A stretch of 64,000 nt of DNA from Calothrix membranacea FACHB-236 (GTDB taxonomy: Bacteria > Cyanobacteriota > Cyanobacteriia > Cyanobacteriales > Nostocaceae), in the NCBI RefSeq assembly GCF_014696315.1, contig NZ_JACJPX010000008.1, positions 62,001-126,000 of the forward strand. Direction: 5' to 3'. The notes beneath the pieces are model-generated. The model was not told where the DNA came from. It searched no databases and worked only from the letters and a program-made list of their open reading frames with translations. A program made the translations under genes and the position numbers. Numbering within the stretch: position 1 is the first letter of the stretch; each line of letters opens with the position of its first letter. Of this stretch, positions 1-10,734 are shown piece by piece.

Positions 1-1007
1 ATTGTTTCTAAAGCACGGGCTGTAGCTTTCTCATCGAGTTTGCGATTGCGGAGAAGTTTAGCCCAACCGAGGATAGAGTTGAGAGGTGTCCGCAGTTCGT
101 GAGACAGAGTAGCGAGGAACTCATCTTTCATGCGGTTTGTAGCTTCCGCTTCTTTGAGTGCTGCTTGTTCGCGAATTAATTTAGCGCGTTCTTCCTCAGC
201 TTGTTTGCGATCGCTAATATCTTCTACTGTACCCACATAACCAATGACTGCACCTTCATTGGAAAGCATGGGCGAGGAACGCAAGGTTAACCAGCGCAAA
301 ATCCCAGTGGCTGTAACAATACTAAATTCACTATAGTATTCTTGCCCCTGTTGAGCCGCCGCCGACCAATCAGCAAATATCCTATCTCTATCTTCAGGAC
401 GAAGCGATCGCAACCAACCTGTGCCTAAACAATCTGCATCAGAGATGCCTAAAATACTTTGGTAGCGGGGATTAGTATAAGTACAATTACCAGTAATATC
501 TGTGAGAAAAATGCCTACAGGTGAGCAAGCAGATAACGAGCGAAACTGTTCTTCACTTTTTCTGAGATCAGCATTTAAGGCAGCTAGTTGGTTAGCTTGT
601 CTTTCTATCTTTGCCGTTTTTTGAAATAAATCGACAAACGCCGCGACTTTCGACTTTAAGATTTCCGGTTCGATGGGCTTAAATAAATAGTCTACTGCTC
701 CTAGGGAATAGCCTTTAAATACCATCGAATCGTTGGTACTAAATGCCGTTAAAAAGATGATGGGTGTATGACGCGATCGCTCTCGTTGGCGAATTAGTGT
801 AGCCGTTTCAAACCCATCCATATCTGGCATTTGTACGTCGAGCAAAATCACCGCAAAATCTTGATTGAGTAAACATCTCAAAGCTTGGGCACCTGATGTC
901 GCCCTGACCAAATTTTGACCTAAACTGTGCAGTATTGCTTCTAAGGCCAACAAGTTTTCCGAGTGATCATCAACCAGGAGAATATTTACTGGTAATTCGG
1001 ACGGCAT
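1..1007 (-). CDS. Hybrid sensor histidine kinase, 5' part (REC-PAS-HisKA), truncated by window edge
   Basis: About 335 residues from an ATG at 1007 down to the left edge of the window. Residues 1-125 form a receiver domain with an acidic DD pair near residue 13, phospho-acceptor Asp57 in [11 protein letters not shown] and a FKP lysine motif. A coiled linker leads to a PAS domain (about 155-280), which ends in the usual [15 protein letters not shown] signature. The dimerisation/phosphotransfer domain starts at about 295, with His303 in SHELRTP. The ATPase domain must lie outside the window. Receiver-first hybrid kinases of this plan are common in filamentous cyanobacteria; the ligand and partner cannot be read. 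It is likely cytoplasmic, as no membrane segment is visible. Confidence 0.9.
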   Translation of the reverse strand, partial: MPSELPVNILLVDDHSENLLALEAILHSLGQNLVRATSGAQALRCLLNQDFAVILLDVQMPDMDGFETATLIRQRERSRHTPIIFLTAFSTNDSMVFKGYSLGAVDYLFKPIEPEILKSKVAAFVDLFQKTAKIERQANQLAALNADLRKSEEQFRSLSACSPVGIFLTDITGNCTYTNPRYQSILGISDADCLGTGWLRSLRPEDRDRIFADWSAAAQQGQEYYSEFSIVTATGILRWLTLRSSPMLSNEGAVIGYVGTVEDISDRKQAEEERAKLIREQAALKEAEATNRMKDEFLATLSHELRTPLNSILGWAKLLRNRKLDEKATARALET

Positions 1008-1198
1008 TATAGGTATAGACTCCTAGGTAGACTAAAAACAAATTTCTACGCTATTTTATAGACTTTCAACCTTGGGACACGTATTTTACAACTATCTCTG
1101 GTTACAAATTTTGGAATCGGGGGGGAATAGGGACTGGGGATTGGTGACTGGAAGGGAACTAGACTAGATAAATATGCAAGTTAAATGCAGAACACCTT

Positions 1199-1522
1199 AT
1201 GACACATATATCCCAGCAAAGACGCACCCGCATCTTATCTCCATCTCCTATCGTGCCAGAGGAAAAGCGTCATCAGCGAGAACAACGTGATGCCCTTGCA
1301 GCAAAGTGCCGTGAGATTTTTGAGCGCTTGCGTCCGCAACTGATAGAGACAAATTACAACTGGCATATTGCCATTGACCCAGAGACAGAAGAGTACCTCC
1401 TTGACCTAACTTTAAAAGGGATAACGCAAAAAATTCGTGATACTTACAGTAATACTAATCAAGTAAAAGTGACTATCTTTCGACTTAACGATACGGGAAC
1501 CTGTGGCAGGTTATGGCTGTAG
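1199..1522 (+). CDS. Small conserved-type hypothetical protein paired with an aspartyl protease
   Basis: A 107-residue soluble protein that is basic and glutamine/arginine-rich at its N-terminus, with a predicted helical stretch (EEKRHQREQRDALAAKC) and an acidic central section. I recognise no catalytic motif. Its 3' end overlaps the next gene by 10 bases (1513-1522), so the two are probably translated as a coupled pair. Short proteins of this size commonly precede clan AA aspartic protease genes in cyanobacteria, which suggests a joint role, but the function is unknown. The ATG at 1199 has no clear Shine-Dalgarno sequence. Confidence 0.65.
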   Translation: MTHISQQRRTRILSPSPIVPEEKRHQREQRDALAAKCREIFERLRPQLIETNYNWHIAIDPETEEYLLDLTLKGITQKIRDTYSNTNQVKVTIFRLNDTGTCGRLWL

Positions 1523-1893
1523 GTTCATTTGGAGATAACGGCGAGCTATTTTTTGAAATTCAGCTTGTTGGCGTTAACGGCGAAGAATTTATCATTGAAG
1601 CCTTATTTGATACAGGGTTTACAGATGGCTGGTTAGCTATCAACACTCAAGACCTGGATGCTTTGGGGTGGTCATTGCTAGCCGCACAAGTTGAAATGAC
1701 CACAGCACGAGGGAACGCAAGGTTAGACATCCATGAAGGCAAAATTATCATTGATGGAATTGAAGCCATAATCCCCGTCCATGTCGGTGATGAGATTCCC
1801 GATACCATTATGGGTTCTTTGTGGCTGGATACTATGCAGCTAATCGTGAATAAACCAAGAAACATATTGACTTTAGCGATGGTGGACGAATAA
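1513..1893 (+). CDS. Retropepsin-like (clan AA) aspartyl protease family protein
   Basis: A 126-residue protein. The LFDTGFTDGWLAI stretch (from about residue 31) carries the D-T-G active-site triad typical of single-domain retropepsin-like proteases. A later hydrophobic segment around IMGSLWLD matches the position of the second psi-loop motif of the fold. Such proteins act as homodimers, each subunit supplying one Asp; that is family knowledge, not visible here. The substrate is unknown. The gene overlaps the upstream 107-aa gene by 10 bases in another frame, which indicates translational coupling. Confidence is high for the coding region and moderate for active protease function. Confidence 0.75.
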   Translation: MAVGSFGDNGELFFEIQLVGVNGEEFIIEALFDTGFTDGWLAINTQDLDALGWSLLAAQVEMTTARGNARLDIHEGKIIIDGIEAIIPVHVGDEIPDTIMGSLWLDTMQLIVNKPRNILTLAMVDE

Positions 1894-1904
1894 AAGACTT
1901 AAAC

Positions 1905-1945
1905 AATTTGGGATTGGGGATTAGGGATTGGGGACTGGGAAAAGG
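1905..1945. repeat. STRR heptamer tract (GGGATTG/GGGACTG type)
   Basis: Degenerate head-to-tail heptamers of the GGGATTG/GGGACTG family lie between two convergent genes. Similar tracts occur at about ten other places in the window. Confidence 0.7.
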
Positions 1946-2018
1946 AAGAGGGTAGGGAGCAGGGAAAAAAATAATTAATGACAAACACCAATTACCCATT
2001 ACCAATGCCCCATGCCAA

Positions 2019-5000
2019 TTACCTATACAACCAAACCCGCAATAGAGAAAGCAACTGTTCGGTATCTACGGGTTTAGTGATGTAGTCAGATGCACCTGCT
2101 TCAATACATTTTTCGCGATCGCCTTGCATGGCTTTGGCGGTGAGGGCAATGATTGGTAAAGCTCTAAATTTATTGTTCTGGCGGATCAGGCGGGTGGTTT
2201 CGTAACCGTCCATTTCTGGCATCATTACGTCCATCAACACAACATCAATTTCCGGAGTGGTTTCCAAAGTGTGAATGCCTTCTCTACCGTTTTCTGCATA
2301 TAATACCTGCATTTGATAACGCTCTAGCATACTGGTGAGGGCGAAGATGTTACGCACATCGTCGTCTACTATGAGTACTTTTTTACCAGTTAGCAAGTAG
2401 TCTCTGGCGTGGAGTTGCTCGAGAATTTCGCGCTTGGGTGCAGGCAAATTAGCTTGGACGCGGTGCAAGAATAAGGCTGTTTCGTCTAAGAGACGTTCGG
2501 GCGATCGCACGTCTTTAACAATAATCGTGTCTGCTATCCGTCTCAGTTCTGTTTCTTGAACTCTGCTTAGTTCTTGCCCCGTATAAACAATTACAGGCAA
2601 ACTCTCACCATGAGGTAACTGCTTGATTTGCTCAATTAGGTCAAAACCAGTCATATCTGGTAGGCCCAAGTCGAGGACAAGGCAATCAAAATGCTGGGTA
2701 CGAATGGCTTCTAGGGCATCTGCACCTGTACCTACGGCGATGGTAGTTACGTCGCTGTTGCCGATTAATTCCACAATACTATGGCGTTGATTTTCGTCAT
2801 CTTCGACTACCAGTAGGCTTTTCACTCGACGGTCGATAAAACCTTTGATTTTGGTTAAAGCCCCAGAGATGATTTCGCTGGTTAAGGGCTTTTGCAGATA
2901 TGCGATCGCGCCTAGTTGTAAACCCCGTTGTCGTCCTTCTTCCACTGTCATGATATGTACGGGAATGTGACGGGTGCGGGGGTTATGTTTTAGGCGATCT
3001 AATACTGTCCAACCATCAATTTCTGGTAAGCGGATATCCAGCAAGATGGCTGAGGGCTGATATTGCTGTGCTAGGGTTAGCCCGATTCTGCCGTTTTGGG
3101 CAGTAATTACTTTAAATCCCTGCTGTCGTGCCATATCTAGCAGGATACGGGCAAAGTTAATATCATCTTCCACAATCAGCAGTACGCGATCGTCTTCTGC
3201 GAGGATAGCGCGATCGTCCATTAGAGATTGGGGATTGGGGACTGAGTGCTGGGGGCTGGGTTGCGTTCTGAGTGATAAGGAATCACTACTCAGCACTCTT
3301 GACTCTGGAGTTAGTTGGGGGAGGTAGAAAGTAAAGGTACTACCTTGATTGGGGTGGCTGACAAGTTTAATTTCACCACCAAAGAGGCGGGCGATTTCGC
3401 GGCTAATAGATAAACCTAAGCCTGTACCGCCATATTTGCGGCTAGTGCTACCATCAGCTTGTTGAAAAGCTTCAAAAATCACTTTTTGTTTTTCTGGCGC
3501 AATTCCGATACCTGTATCGATAACAGAGAAAGCAATGACATTTTGGGCGCGATTTAAAGTTTCTAGAGACTGACTCCAACCTTGTTTCGCCATTTCTACC
3601 CGTAAACGTACCTCTCCAGTGTCGGTAAACTTAAAAGCATTAGAAAGTAAATTCTTCAGTACTTGTTGTAGACGTTTGGCATCAGTGTAAATGGTTTGTG
3701 GTAATTCGGGAGCAAATTCCACGTTAAAGGAGAGTCCTTTATTTTGGGCGATTTGTCCAAAGGTGCGCTCAAGTTGTTCTCCCAACTCGGAAAATAACAT
3801 TTGGTTCATGTCAATTGACATGGTTCCCGATTCGATTTTGGCTAAATCTAAAATGTCATTAATTAAGGTCAACAAATCAGTACCAGCTGAGTAAATTGTC
3901 TGGCTATATTCCACTTGCTTGGTAGTAAGATTACCTTCAACGTTATCCGTTAACAGCTTCGCTAAAATCAGCAGGCTGTTGAGTGGTGTCCGCAATTCAT
4001 GGGACATATTCGCCAGAAATTCGGATTTATATTTGGATGAGAGAGCTAACTGTTCGGCTTTTTCTTCTAAGGAACGTCTTGCTTGCTCAATTTCTAAATT
4101 TTTCCGTTCCACTTCTTTCTTTTGCAGCGCTAACAACTCAGCTTTTTCTTCTAATTCGGCGTTGGTTTGTTGCAGTTCTTCTTGCTGTCCTTTGAGCAAA
4201 TCTTCCGAAGCTTTGAGTGATTGGGCTTGCTGTTCTAGTCGCTTGTTGGTTTCGCGGAGTTCGTTTTGCTGGGTTTGTAGTTCTTCTGCTAAAGATTGGG
4301 ACTGTTTGAGCAATTCTTCCGTCCGCATCGAAGCGGCGATTGTATTTAAGACGATCGCAATACTTTCGGTGAGTTGATCGAAGAATGTTAAATGTATTTC
4401 ACTAAAGCGCCGGAAGGAAGCTAATTCAATTACGGCTGTGACTTGTCCTTCAAACAACACAGGTAACACAACAGCATTCAGGGGCGCAGCTTCCCCTAAG
4501 CCAGAGCTAATTTTGACATAATCACCAGGTACTTCTGTTAACAGAATCCGTTCTTTTTCCAAAGCGCATTGTCCTACCAAACCTTCACCCATGTAGAAGC
4601 GGTTAGCTAAATGTCTCCGTTCGCGGTATGCATAGCTACTCAGTAATTTGAGGAATGCTTGATTATCTGCGGCTTCCATCATGTAGAATACGCCATGTTG
4701 CGCTCCTACTAATGGCGCTAATTCTGAGAGAATGAGTTTAGAAACTGTTTCTAAATCACGCTGACCTTGCAGCATGCGCGTAAACTTGGCAAGGTTCGTT
4801 TTCAACCAATCCTGCTCAGTATTTTTCTGGGTAGTCTCTCGCAGGTTTGCAATCATTTGGTTGATGTTGTCTTTAAGGATAGCGACTTCCCCTAAAGCTT
4901 CCACCGCAATCGACCGAGTTAAATCGCCCTTCGTTACGGCTGTTGCTACTTCTGCGATCGCCCTTAGCTGTGTAGTTAAAGTTGCAGCCAGTTCGTTAAC

Positions 5001-8000
5001 ATTATCTGTCAAATCTTTCCATGTACCCGCCGCCCCAGGTACTCTGGCTTGACCGCCTAATTTTCCTTCGATTCCCACTTCCCGCGCTACTGTGGTTACT
5101 TGATTGGCAAAAGTTGCTAGGGTGTCAATCATTTCGTTGATTGTCTCAGCTAGGGTTTCAATTTCGCCCTTCGCATCTAACATTAATTTGCGTTTCAAGT
5201 CCCCATTCGCCACCGCCGTTACCACTCGGGCGATACCGCGCACCTGGGCTGTTAAATTACCCGCCATTGAGTTGACATTATCGGTCAAATCTTTCCACGT
5301 ACCTGCAACGCCTTGAACTTGCGCTTGACCGCCTAATTTTCCTTCCGTTCCCACTTCTCGCGCCACCCGCGTTACTTCCGAAGCAAAGGAACTGAGTTGA
5401 TCCACCATTGTATTGATAGTGTCTTTCAACTCTAAAATTTCACCACGCACATCCACGGTGATTTTCTTGGATAAATCACCATTCGCCACCGCTTTGGTAA
5501 CTTCCGCGATGTTTCGCACCTGGGCTGTCAGGTTCCCCGCCATTGAGTTGACATTGTCGGTCAAATCTTTCCACGTTCCCGCCACCCCTCGGACGTAAGC
5601 TTGTACCCCCAATTTACCTTCAGTTCCCACCTCCCTTGCTACCCGCGTTACTTCCGAGGCGAAGGAATTTAATTGATCCACCATTGTGTTGATGGTATTT
5701 TTCAACTCCAAAATTTCGCCCTTCACATCCACAGTAATTTTCTTAGAAAGGTCGCCATTCGCCACCGCCGTGGTTACTTCCGCGATATTCCGCACCTGGG
5801 CTGTCAAGCTTCCCGCCATGAAATTCACACTGTCGGTGAGGTCTTTCCAAGTTCCCGCAACTCCCTTAACCTCAGCTTGTACGCCCAATTTACCTTCGGT
5901 TCCCACCTCTCGCGCCACCCGCGTTACTTCCGACGCAAAAGAATTGAGTTGATCCACCATTGTGTTGACAGTGTTTTTCAACTCTAAAATTTCCCCTTTG
6001 ACATCCACAGAAATTTTCTTCGAGAGGTCACCATTCGCCACCGCTGTGGTAACTGCGGCGATGTTCCGCACTTGGGCTGTTAAGCTTCCCGCCATGAAAT
6101 TCACGCTGTCGGTTAAGTCTTTCCAGGTTCCCGCAACACCGCGCACATCGGCTTGTACGCCCAGTTTCCCTTCACTTCCCACCTCTCGCGCTACTCTGGT
6201 TACCTCAGATGCGAAGGAGTTGAGTTGATCCACCATGATATTGATGGTGTTTTTCAACTCCAAAATTTCGCCTTTAACCTGTACAGTAATTTTCTTCGAT
6301 AAGTCACCATTTGCGATCGCAGTTGCAACTTCTGCAATGTTCCGTACTTGGTCGGTGAGGTTCCCCGCCATCATGTTCACCGCACCTGTTAAGTCTTTCC
6401 AGGTTCCCGCGACACCGCGTACTTCCGCTTGTACACCGAGTTTTCCTTCTGTCCCCACTTCTCGCGCTACCCTAGTTACTTCAGAAGCAAAGGAACTGAG
6501 TTGATCCACCATCGTATTGATGGTGTTTTTCAACTCCAAAATTTCGCCCTTCACATCCACGGTAATTTTTTTCGATAAGTCGCCAGTCGCTACCGCTGTT
6601 GTCACTTCCGCAATATTCCGCACCTGGGCTGTCAAACTTCCCGCCATGAAGTTCACGCTGTCGGTGAGGTCTTTCCAGGTTCCCGCCACACCCCGGACAT
6701 CAGCTTGTACGCCCAGTTTCCCTTCACTTCCTACCTCTCGCGCTACCCTGGTTACCTCCGACGCAAAGGAGTTGAGTTGATCCACCATTGTATTGATGGT
6801 GTTTTTCAACTCCAAAATTTCACCCTTCACATCCACAGTGATTTTCTTGGAAAGGTCACCAGTCGCCACCGCCGTTGTCACTTCCGCAATATTCCGCACC
6901 TGGGCTGTCAAGCTTCCCGCCATGAAATTCACGCTGTCAGTGAGGTCTTTCCACGTTCCCGCCACACCGCGCACTTCGGCTTGACCGCCAAGTTTTCCTT
7001 CCGCACCCACTTCTCGCGCCACCCGCGTTACTTCCGATGCAAAGGAGTTTAATTGATCCACCATGATGTTGACGGTATTTTTCAACTCCAAAATTTCACC
7101 CTTAACATCTACAGTGATTTTTTTGGATAAATCGCCATTTGCTACCGCCGTTGTTACTTCCGCAATATTACGTACTTGTGCTGTCAAATTCCCAGCCATC
7201 AAGTTAACGTTATCAGTCAAATCTTTCCATGTTCCCGCCACACCGCGCACTTCCGCTTGTACGCCCAACTTTCCTTCTGTTCCAACCTCCCGCGCTACCC
7301 GCGTTACTTCCGACGCAAAGGAATTGAGTTGATCCACCATCGTGTTGATGGTGTTTTTTAACTCCAAAATCTCACCCTTCACATCCACAGTGATTTTCTT
7401 CGACAGGTCACCATTCGCCACCGCCGTGGTTACTTCTGCAATATTCCGCACTTGGGCTGTCAAACTTCCCGCCATAAAGTTCACGCTGTCGGTGAGGTCT
7501 TTCCACGTACCCGCCACACCGCGCACTTCCGCTTGACCGCCTAATTTACCTTCCGCGCCTACCTCCCGCGCTACCCTGGTAACTTCTGATGCAAAGGAAT
7601 TAAGCTGATCCACCATGATGTTAACGGTGTTTTTCAACTCTAAAATTTCGCCTTTCACGTTTACAGTAATTTTCTTGGAAAGGTCGCCATTGGCTACAGC
7701 CGTTGTTACTTCCGCAATGTTACGTACCTGAGCAGTCAAATTTCCTGCCATCAAGTTGACATTGTCGGTCAAATCTTTCCATGTACCCGCCACACCCCTA
7801 ACTTCAGCTTGTACGCCCAGCTTCCCTTCTGTTCCAACTTCCCGTGCTACCCTGGTAACTTCTGATGCAAAGGAATTAAGCTGATCCACCATCGTGTTAA
7901 CGGTGTTTTTCAACTCCAGAATTTCGCCTTTCACATTTACAGTAATTTTCTTTGATAAGTCACCGTTGGCGATCGCAGTTGCAACTTCCGCAATATTACG

Positions 8001-8612
8001 TACTTGGGCTGTCAAATTACCTGCCATCAAGTTGACATTATCAGTCAAATCTTTCCAAGTTCCTGCTACACCGCGAACTTCGGCTTGTACGCCCAACTTA
8101 CCTTCGGTTCCCACTTCTCTGGCTACCCTGGTAACTTCTGATGCAAAGGAACCCAGCCTGTCTACCATTGTGTTGACAATATTGGCAGTTTGCAGAAACT
8201 CTCCCTTCAGAGGTCTACCTTCAATTTCTGGTGCAATAGTTTGAGATAAATCACCATTGGCTACAGCCCTAATTACCCTTGTAGTTTCTGCTGTCGGCTG
8301 TACTAAATCTGTAATTAGCGTGTTCACAGAATTAACGCAACTTAACCATGAACCACGAACATTTCCTAGAGAAGCGCGTTCCGAAACTTTGCCATCTTTA
8401 CCAACAACATTACCAATGCGCTGCAACTCTGCCGCCATGCGCTCATTCTGCTCAATAATATCGTTGAGTGTATCGGCTATTTTCCCCGCAATTCCTGTTT
8501 GATCAATCGGCATTCTTGAGGAAAAATCACCTTTTTTAACAGCATTTAGTGTTCTTAATAGTTGTTTTAAATCTAAATTGTCGCTTTCTTTAGTTAATTG
8601 TTCAGTAACCAT
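2019..8612 (-). CDS. Giant poly-HAMP hybrid histidine kinase (HAMP array-GAF-HisKA-HATPase-3x REC)
   Basis: A soluble protein of 2,197 residues when started at the ATG at 8612. That start has AAGGATAAGG 4-13 bases upstream. The frame extends to another ATG at 8729 (2,236 aa) without a good ribosome site. Domains: two divergent HAMP-like units (about 10-150); twelve 92-residue poly-HAMP repeats (about 153-1256); GAF (about 1290-1430); a long coiled coil (about 1435-1530); HisKA with His1538 in SHELRTP; an ATPase domain with N, G1 (DTGIGI) and G2 (GGTGLGL) boxes; then three receivers with acceptors Asp1859, Asp1981 and Asp2128. No transmembrane segment is seen. The architecture resembles fungal group III (Nik1/Os-1) osmosensing kinases, whose 92-residue HAMP units transmit conformational signals. 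The input signal here is unknown. Confidence 0.93.
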   Translation of the reverse strand: MVTEQLTKESDNLDLKQLLRTLNAVKKGDFSSRMPIDQTGIAGKIADTLNDIIEQNERMAAELQRIGNVVGKDGKVSERASLGNVRGSWLSCVNSVNTLITDLVQPTAETTRVIRAVANGDLSQTIAPEIEGRPLKGEFLQTANIVNTMVDRLGSFASEVTRVAREVGTEGKLGVQAEVRGVAGTWKDLTDNVNLMAGNLTAQVRNIAEVATAIANGDLSKKITVNVKGEILELKNTVNTMVDQLNSFASEVTRVAREVGTEGKLGVQAEVRGVAGTWKDLTDNVNLMAGNLTAQVRNIAEVTTAVANGDLSKKITVNVKGEILELKNTVNIMVDQLNSFASEVTRVAREVGAEGKLGGQAEVRGVAGTWKDLTDSVNFMAGSLTAQVRNIAEVTTAVANGDLSKKITVDVKGEILELKNTINTMVDQLNSFASEVTRVAREVGTEGKLGVQAEVRGVAGTWKDLTDNVNLMAGNLTAQVRNIAEVTTAVANGDLSKKITVDVKGEILELKNTVNIMVDQLNSFASEVTRVAREVGAEGKLGGQAEVRGVAGTWKDLTDSVNFMAGSLTAQVRNIAEVTTAVATGDLSKKITVDVKGEILELKNTINTMVDQLNSFASEVTRVAREVGSEGKLGVQADVRGVAGTWKDLTDSVNFMAGSLTAQVRNIAEVTTAVATGDLSKKITVDVKGEILELKNTINTMVDQLSSFASEVTRVAREVGTEGKLGVQAEVRGVAGTWKDLTGAVNMMAGNLTDQVRNIAEVATAIANGDLSKKITVQVKGEILELKNTINIMVDQLNSFASEVTRVAREVGSEGKLGVQADVRGVAGTWKDLTDSVNFMAGSLTAQVRNIAAVTTAVANGDLSKKISVDVKGEILELKNTVNTMVDQLNSFASEVTRVAREVGTEGKLGVQAEVKGVAGTWKDLTDSVNFMAGSLTAQVRNIAEVTTAVANGDLSKKITVDVKGEILELKNTINTMVDQLNSFASEVTRVAREVGTEGKLGVQAYVRGVAGTWKDLTDNVNSMAGNLTAQVRNIAEVTKAVANGDLSKKITVDVRGEILELKDTINTMVDQLSSFASEVTRVAREVGTEGKLGGQAQVQGVAGTWKDLTDNVNSMAGNLTAQVRGIARVVTAVANGDLKRKLMLDAKGEIETLAETINEMIDTLATFANQVTTVAREVGIEGKLGGQARVPGAAGTWKDLTDNVNELAATLTTQLRAIAEVATAVTKGDLTRSIAVEALGEVAILKDNINQMIANLRETTQKNTEQDWLKTNLAKFTRMLQGQRDLETVSKLILSELAPLVGAQHGVFYMMEAADNQAFLKLLSSYAYRERRHLANRFYMGEGLVGQCALEKERILLTEVPGDYVKISSGLGEAAPLNAVVLPVLFEGQVTAVIELASFRRFSEIHLTFFDQLTESIAIVLNTIAASMRTEELLKQSQSLAEELQTQQNELRETNKRLEQQAQSLKASEDLLKGQQEELQQTNAELEEKAELLALQKKEVERKNLEIEQARRSLEEKAEQLALSSKYKSEFLANMSHELRTPLNSLLILAKLLTDNVEGNLTTKQVEYSQTIYSAGTDLLTLINDILDLAKIESGTMSIDMNQMLFSELGEQLERTFGQIAQNKGLSFNVEFAPELPQTIYTDAKRLQQVLKNLLSNAFKFTDTGEVRLRVEMAKQGWSQSLETLNRAQNVIAFSVIDTGIGIAPEKQKVIFEAFQQADGSTSRKYGGTGLGLSISREIARLFGGEIKLVSHPNQGSTFTFYLPQLTPESRVLSSDSLSLRTQPSPQHSVPNPQSLMDDRAILAEDDRVLLIVEDDINFARILLDMARQQGFKVITAQNGRIGLTLAQQYQPSAILLDIRLPEIDGWTVLDRLKHNPRTRHIPVHIMTVEEGRQRGLQLGAIAYLQKPLTSEIISGALTKIKGFIDRRVKSLLVVEDDENQRHSIVELIGNSDVTTIAVGTGADALEAIRTQHFDCLVLDLGLPDMTGFDLIEQIKQLPHGESLPVIVYTGQELSRVQETELRRIADTIIVKDVRSPERLLDETALFLHRVQANLPAPKREILEQLHARDYLLTGKKVLIVDDDVRNIFALTSMLERYQMQVLYAENGREGIHTLETTPEIDVVLMDVMMPEMDGYETTRLIRQNNKFRALPIIALTAKAMQGDREKCIEAGASDYITKPVDTEQLLSLLRVWLYR
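4845..8156 (-). repeat. Twelve tandem 276-bp coding repeats (poly-HAMP units)
   Basis: Twelve in-frame units of 276 bp (92 codons) each begin near [10 protein letters not shown] and end at M-V-D-Q. Units 1-10 differ at only a few residues. Units 11 and 12 are more diverged (MIDT and MIAN ends). Units 2-3 reappear almost unchanged as units 4-5, with alternating [14 protein letters not shown] and A-EGKLGG/NFMAGSL types, so a 552-bp pair appears to have been duplicated. Units 6 and 8 share the [10 protein letters not shown] variant. Confidence 0.93.
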
Positions 8613-9499
8613 AGCCTTATCCTTGAGTAATTTATATATTTTGAACACCCGTTTTTTATCGGGGCTAGTGTTAAGTTCATCATTGGCGTTCTTTGCTTTG
8701 GGGAAACTTAACCCTATGCTTAAACCCATGAAATAAGGCTACTGCCAACACTTCTTGGAACGCCAATTAGCCAATCATAACTTTTTCATAATCCTTAAGG
8801 TAGCTGCTAAAAGAAGATTTTTTACGATATATCTATCAGTAGCTTGATTGCCTATTTCTTTAGACATATTCCTAAAGGAATAAATGAGTCTTCTATAGCC
8901 TTAAAAAGCCAGTAAATAGGATTCCACTGGTTTAATCGATTTATGAGTTCATAGTTGTGTTTCTCAATCAAGCTGAGGGTGGGCGTGAGTGATCCTTGGC
9001 TTTGGAACTAAAAATCTAGCAATGTCCATCTGGCAAGGCTTGCTAATGTTTTTGAGTAAACACTACGTCAGCCAGTGCTTTAGGTGGGTTTGCTGCGTTA
9101 GAGCATTGGCGATCGCTTATCAAAATTTGTTGTCAATCTTTGTTGACTATTTGTAACATTACTGTTAAATTAAGTTACATAAGTTAAAACGCAAAGCAAG
9201 CACAGCAAATATAACGGCAATGCCACAATACTTTCAAAAGTGCAGTCTCAAAGGTATTTGTAATATCTATAAGTTTTGCTTGCTTTAGTTTTTAGCTAAA
9301 AGTTTTCCTTTTCAATCGCTGTATCTAATCGTCATTTTGACTTATCTAAAACCTCGGTTAATAACCGAGGTTTTTTTATGACTATTGGGTAAGAAAGAGC
9401 ATGGAGACGAGAGGGATAAGGGGAACAAGGAGAAATAACAAACACCCAATTACCAATTACTCATTACTCATTACCAATTACCCATTACCCAATAACAAA
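8613..9499. other. Long intergenic region with an orphan hairpin-T terminator
   Basis: No convincing protein gene is seen. The first part holds the ribosome site and possible N-terminal extension of the poly-HAMP kinase. From about 9120 the DNA is AT-rich, with a plausible sigma70-like promoter (TTGACT near 9142, TTAAAT about 16 bases later). It ends in the terminator at 9350-9377. The last 100 bases are STRR-like heptamers (ATTACTC, ATTACCC). Confidence 0.5.
9350..9377 (+). terminator. Rho-independent terminator, strongest on the + strand
   Basis: A perfect inverted repeat AACCTCGGTTA / TAACCGAGGTT is followed on the + strand by seven T residues. In the reverse direction it has only four T residues, though it could still stop transcription from the potassium channel gene at 9500-10564. 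No + strand gene lies upstream, which leaves a possible non-coding transcript. Confidence 0.7.
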
Positions 9500-10564
9500 C
9501 TAACTATTTTTTGGCTTACGCAGTTTTTTAGAAACAATGGGCCCGAGAATTTGGTTAAGACTTTGCAATTGTTCTGCTGTACCCATACAGATCAGGGTAT
9601 CTCCAGGCATTAAAACAGTGTCACCTGTGGGGCCACCAATTAAGTTACCATCAAGCCGGCGGATGGCGAGAACTAACGCCCCAGTTTGCGATCGCAGTTT
9701 TGCTTTTTGCAGGCTTTGTCCGACAAAAGGGCAAAAAGCTGGGTCAAGCAAAAATTCTTCCATGTACAACTGGCGATCTGCACCTGTGAGAATACCATCA
9801 ACAAAATCTAAAATTTGGGGTCGGAGGGCTGCTGCGGCCATTCTCTTACCGCCAGTGATATAGGGAGAAATCACCGCATCTGCACCAGCGCGTTGTAACT
9901 TCTGCAAAGCTTCTTCTGTACTTGCTCTTGCGATCGCCCGAATGGCTGGGTTCAGGGTTTTTGCGGACAAAACAGTATATAAATTTTCTGCATCAGAAGG
10001 TAGTGCAGCGACAATACACATCGCTCTTTCTATGCCCACTTTTAAAAGCGAGTCATCTAGTGTGGCATCACCTTGGAAGACTACATAACCTTCTGTCTGC
10101 GCTCTTTGCACAGATTCCAGTTCAGAATCAATGACAACAAAAGTTACACCTTCAGCCCGAAATTCTTTGGCGATTTGGCGACCTGTCCGACTAAATCCAC
10201 AAATAATGTAATGTCCTGATAACGATTCCATTAACCGCCTCTGTTGCCGTAGTCGAATTCCTTCTTGAAAGTAGCCCTGAATTACGGCTTCTGTAAATCT
10301 ATTGACAATGTAACCGATATTGATTACACCCATCAAAATTAAAGCAATGGTAAATAATCGTCCGCGACTACCCAATGGGTGTGTTTCGCCATATCCCACA
10401 GTTGCCAGCGTAATTACGGTCATATAAGCAGCATCTTCCCATGACCACCCCTCCACTAGGCAATACCACAAAGTCCCAATTATGAAAACACAACCAAGAG
10501 CGATCGCTCCTGCCATCAACTCCTTTTGGATACGTTGATATTTTTGCTCAGGCCTTGAGTACAC
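9500..10564 (-). CDS. Potassium channel with cytosolic RCK (TrkA-N/TrkA-C) domains
   Basis: A 354-residue membrane protein starting at a GTG. Residues 15-85 hold two hydrophobic helices flanking the pore loop; the selectivity filter is TVGYGE, close to the canonical TVGYG. Residues 113-235 form an RCK/TrkA-N Rossmann domain starting IICGFSRTGRQIAKEF, with D/E at the end of the second strand. A TrkA-C domain follows to about 340. This is the MthK/Kch-type plan: a tetrameric inner-membrane potassium channel gated by ligand or nucleotide binding to the RCK ring. It diverges from argD across a 170-bp gap. The gating ligand cannot be read. Confidence 0.93.
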   Translation of the reverse strand: MYSRPEQKYQRIQKELMAGAIALGCVFIIGTLWYCLVEGWSWEDAAYMTVITLATVGYGETHPLGSRGRLFTIALILMGVINIGYIVNRFTEAVIQGYFQEGIRLRQQRRLMESLSGHYIICGFSRTGRQIAKEFRAEGVTFVVIDSELESVQRAQTEGYVVFQGDATLDDSLLKVGIERAMCIVAALPSDAENLYTVLSAKTLNPAIRAIARASTEEALQKLQRAGADAVISPYITGGKRMAAAALRPQILDFVDGILTGADRQLYMEEFLLDPAFCPFVGQSLQKAKLRSQTGALVLAIRRLDGNLIGGPTGDTVLMPGDTLICMGTAEQLQSLNQILGPIVSKKLRKPKNS

Positions 10565-10734
10565 AATTGTTTTACCTCAATGGTTAGGGAATAAGGAACT
10601 GAAGACAAGGGGACAAGGAGAACAAACACCAAACACCAAAAGACAAATACAGAGAAAATAGTCGATATTTTTGAGGCTTTCTAGGACACTAGTAACTATA
10701 CGATTACGATCACAGATTTTCAGAAGGAGCGGTA

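Noticed and set aside
4774-8502. Many + strand open frames of 60-116 codons inside the poly-HAMP gene
   Set aside because: They are antisense shadows of the 276-bp repeats: the same peptide recurs every 92 codons and none has its own ribosome site.
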